The position numbers were made by a program, and so were the translations under genes. From Nitrososphaerota archaeon (GTDB taxonomy: Archaea > Thermoproteota > Nitrososphaeria > Nitrososphaerales > JACPRH01), in assembly GCA_029460375.1 (NCBI GenBank), contig JARPAQ010000022.1, positions 1 through 7,936 on the forward strand: a stretch of 7,936 nucleotides of DNA. Reading direction: 5' to 3'. Positions 6,824 to 7,936 of the stretch are shown one piece after another (position 1 is the stretch's first letter; every line of letters begins with the position of its first letter). Below the pieces are notes generated by a model. It did not search any database. It was not told the origin of the DNA and saw only the letters and a list, made by a program, of their open reading frames with translations.

Positions 6824-6937
6824 TTAAAACCTAGAGAGGATAGTCAGTATCAGAACGAAGGCTAGCATATTTCCGGTCTGCTGGAAACCTATTCTTCTGA
6901 TAACTTTGATCTTGGAGTCGGAATCTGCTTCAAGCAC
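6824..6937 (-). CDS. Candidate 37-residue single-span membrane microprotein
   Basis: GTG at 6935-6937 opens a 37-codon frame ending in TAA at 6824-6826. GAGGAG (plus-strand bases 6945-6950) lies exactly 7 nt upstream, as strong as any ribosome-binding site in the window. The peptide has a charged N-terminal half (LEADSDSKIKVIRR) and a hydrophobic C-terminal helix (MLAFVLILTILSRF), so it would insert as a single-span protein. An in-frame TAA directly precedes the start region, which bars extension from further upstream. It converges on the ABC permease, 49 bp from its stop. It could instead be the last piece of a decayed membrane-protein gene. No clear TATA box was found. I do not recognise a family. 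Confidence 0.42.
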   Translation of the reverse strand: MLEADSDSKIKVIRRIGFQQTGNMLAFVLILTILSRF

Positions 6938-6944
6938 ACGTTAA

Positions 6945-6950
6945 CTCCTC
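6945..6950 (-). promoter_or_regulatory. Shine-Dalgarno deciding the microprotein start
   Basis: The minus strand reads GAGGAG, complementary to the 16S rRNA 3' end, with a 7-nt spacer to the GTG at 6937. It is the main argument that the short minus-strand frame is translated. Confidence 0.45.
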
Positions 6951-6967
6951 AGAAAGAAACTCAGAAT

Positions 6968-7120
6968 GAACTCCGGCGACCTGTACAATACTTGCAAATC
7001 TCTCTCAGCAGAGCCAGTTGTCGATAGAGCATATCGAAACTAATGAGAAGGATGGTAGAACTTGGATTGGTTAAGGTAGAAGGTTTTAGTAGATGGAAAA
7101 TGTATGAGGTCATATCGTGA
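6968..7120 (+). pseudogene. Possible decayed winged-helix regulator remnant
   Basis: In one plus-strand frame the translation reads roughly QISLSRASCR, a TAG stop at 7025-7027, then SISKLMRR, then VELGLVKVEGFSRWKMYEVIS, with TGA at 7118-7120. The second part resembles the end of a winged-helix DNA-binding domain (recognition helix, 'LGLV' turn, wing), and the first part resembles the helix before it. The in-frame stop and lack of an upstream start argue for a dead fragment. An ATG at 7043 would leave only 25 codons. The resemblance is by eye and the left boundary is arbitrary. Confidence 0.2.
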
Positions 7121-7150
7121 AATCTCACTCTGTTGGAAAACCCAAGGTAT

Positions 7151-7187
7151 GACTAATATTCTGGGTTCATGAGAATAGGCCCTAGTC
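7151..7187. repeat. Interrupted inverted repeat (potential hairpin)
   Basis: GACTA (7151-7155) pairs with TAGTC (7183-7187) and TATTCT (7157-7162) pairs with AGAATA (7172-7177), around a 9-nt loop. The left side has one unpaired A and the right side an unpaired GGCCC. The eleven base pairs are mostly A-T and no T-run follows, so a terminator is unlikely; a protein-binding site or RNA hairpin is possible. Confidence 0.35.
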
Positions 7188-7237
7188 AATGGAAACTGGG
7201 ATTTTGCTTGTTACTTTGAGATTGCTAAATAAATGAG

Positions 7238-7289
7238 TGCAAAAGAATCTATAAAAACATGAGTTTTGCATCATCAAACTATTTATTTA
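7238..7289 (+). promoter_or_regulatory. Promoter region of the last gene, with inverted repeat around a TATA box
   Basis: TATAAAAA at 7250-7257 is a near-ideal archaeal TATA box that would start transcription near 7280, leaving a leader of about 36 nt without Shine-Dalgarno. A second box, ATTTATTTA at 7281-7289, lies 28-36 bp before the ATG and would give a nearly leaderless transcript. TGCAAAA (7238-7244) and TTTTGCA (7264-7270) form a perfect 7-bp inverted repeat centred on the first TATA box, so a repressor bound there could block the promoter. Confidence 0.5.
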
Positions 7290-7316
7290 ACCCAAACCAG
7301 TTTCGTAAAAAACAGT

Positions 7317-7936
7317 ATGAGTGAAATCGCGAGGTTTAGGAGAGAAGTATTTACTATTCTCAAGGAGGCATCAACAGAAATACATCGAAATGGAAGGCCA
7401 AGTTATTTTAGAACTATACATAAACCCCAAACGGGCCAGATAATATCATTACCAGTGACAGTTAGCCCATCATTTTTCAAATCCATCAAGATGTTGCGAG
7501 ATAAAGCACGATCTGCTGGAAGGTTAATTTCCGACAGCAAGTTGGAGCAGATTTTTGAGGATTTCTTATGTAATCTTAAGTATTACGACGGAAAGGAAAC
7601 AAGGAATAAAATCGACAAATTCATAGCCGAATTGTTCGACGAGGTCAAAGGTACTCCTGCTCAAAGATTCATATTTCTTATTCCTATTGAAAACATCAAG
7701 ATTGATGAGAATATAACCATAGGTAATTGCACTCTGCTGAAACTTGATCATAAAACTGCATCGGAACTCACCCCTCATGAGGAAATTGCTAACTACGAAA
7801 AAGTTTTGGTAGCAAGCAACAAAACAGATACTTTCATCAAGGCAACCGTAAAGGCGCACGATACCGAGATGGCCCTCCAAATGGCGTTACAACAGGCTGA
7901 TATGTGTCTACATATAATTAGGTTGTATACTGAAGA
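7317..7936 (+). CDS. Unknown protein, AT-rich gene (3' partial)
   Basis: ATG at 7317-7319 opens a frame without stops to the window edge: 206 complete codons, with the end beyond the window. The nearest in-frame upstream stop is TGA at 7260-7262, and the only earlier start is a TTG lying before the second TATA box, so the ATG is preferred. There is no Shine-Dalgarno, in keeping with a leaderless or short-leader archaeal mRNA. The visible protein is soluble, with helices at about 1-20 and 52-95, a beta segment (RFIFLIPIENIKI) near 121-133 and a helix (EMALQMALQQADMCLHIIRL) near the edge. The combination of beta region, 'VKAHD' and Ala-rich helix faintly recalls domains preceding HEPN modules in ApeA-like defence proteins; this is only a weak impression. 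Hand counts on four 60-base lines inside it gave 28-43% GC, against 47-53% in two ABC-operon lines. Confidence 0.82.
   Translation, partial: MSEIARFRREVFTILKEASTEIHRNGRPSYFRTIHKPQTGQIISLPVTVSPSFFKSIKMLRDKARSAGRLISDSKLEQIFEDFLCNLKYYDGKETRNKIDKFIAELFDEVKGTPAQRFIFLIPIENIKIDENITIGNCTLLKLDHKTASELTPHEEIANYEKVLVASNKTDTFIKATVKAHDTEMALQMALQQADMCLHIIRLYTE

Larger units (their letters stand above)
6938..7316. other. Gene-poor intergenic stretch with structural elements
   Basis: No full-length gene is evident in these 379 bp. The left part holds the microprotein's ribosome-binding site and a plus-strand frame that looks like a broken winged-helix protein. The middle holds an interrupted hairpin (7151-7187). 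The right end is AT-rich and carries two TATA-like boxes and an inverted repeat ahead of the last gene. This mix suggests a boundary between the core genes on the left and an accessory segment on the right. Confidence 0.6.

Noticed and set aside
7566..7880. Minus-strand 104-codon ORF inside the last gene
   Set aside because: It lies wholly within the 206-codon plus-strand frame, and its Phe/Cys-rich composition is typical of an antisense shadow.

Overview
The window looks archaeal. Upstream regions carry TATA-like boxes (TTTAAA, TTTTTAAA, TATAAAAA) instead of -35/-10 pairs. Shine-Dalgarno sequences appear before only some genes, two of the main genes start with TTG, and one protein belongs to the archaeal UPF0282/COG2248 metallo-beta-lactamase group. 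The gene mix would suit a member of the Bathyarchaeia or a nearby TACK lineage, but no taxonomic marker is present, so this is inference. No rRNA, tRNA, CRISPR array or insertion sequence was seen.

Layout from left to right: (1) 1-1940, +, a PQQ-type eight-bladed quinoprotein dehydrogenase. Its start lies outside the window, and it ends in a C-terminal membrane anchor that should hold the propeller outside the cell. (2) 2177-2524, -, a 115-residue conserved-looking protein of uncertain function. (3) 2729-3706, +, a UPF0282-type metallo-hydrolase preceded by two copies of a TATA-like 15-mer. (4) 3603-4115, -, a 170-residue unknown protein with an acidic tail, whose 3' end overlaps gene 3 by 104 bp tail to tail. 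(5) 4379-6774, +, a two-gene ABC exporter operon (ATPase, then a large permease) joined by an ATGA overlap. (6) 6775-7316, a gene-poor stretch with one credible 37-residue membrane microprotein on the minus strand, a possible decayed winged-helix remnant and two inverted-repeat structures. (7) 7317-7936, +, the first 206 codons of a visibly AT-richer unknown gene that runs off the right edge and may mark the start of an accessory region.

Only the ABC pair shows clear operon structure. The other genes alternate in strand and have their own promoter-like sequences, so no shared pathway can be claimed. The most interesting item is the quinoprotein. It keeps the PQQ-stacking Trp, an active-site Asn, the catalytic Asp and the Asp-Tyr-Asp motif typical of lanthanide-dependent (XoxF-like) alcohol dehydrogenases. 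It appears to lack the usual metal-binding Glu and the vicinal Cys pair, so its metal and substrate are open questions.
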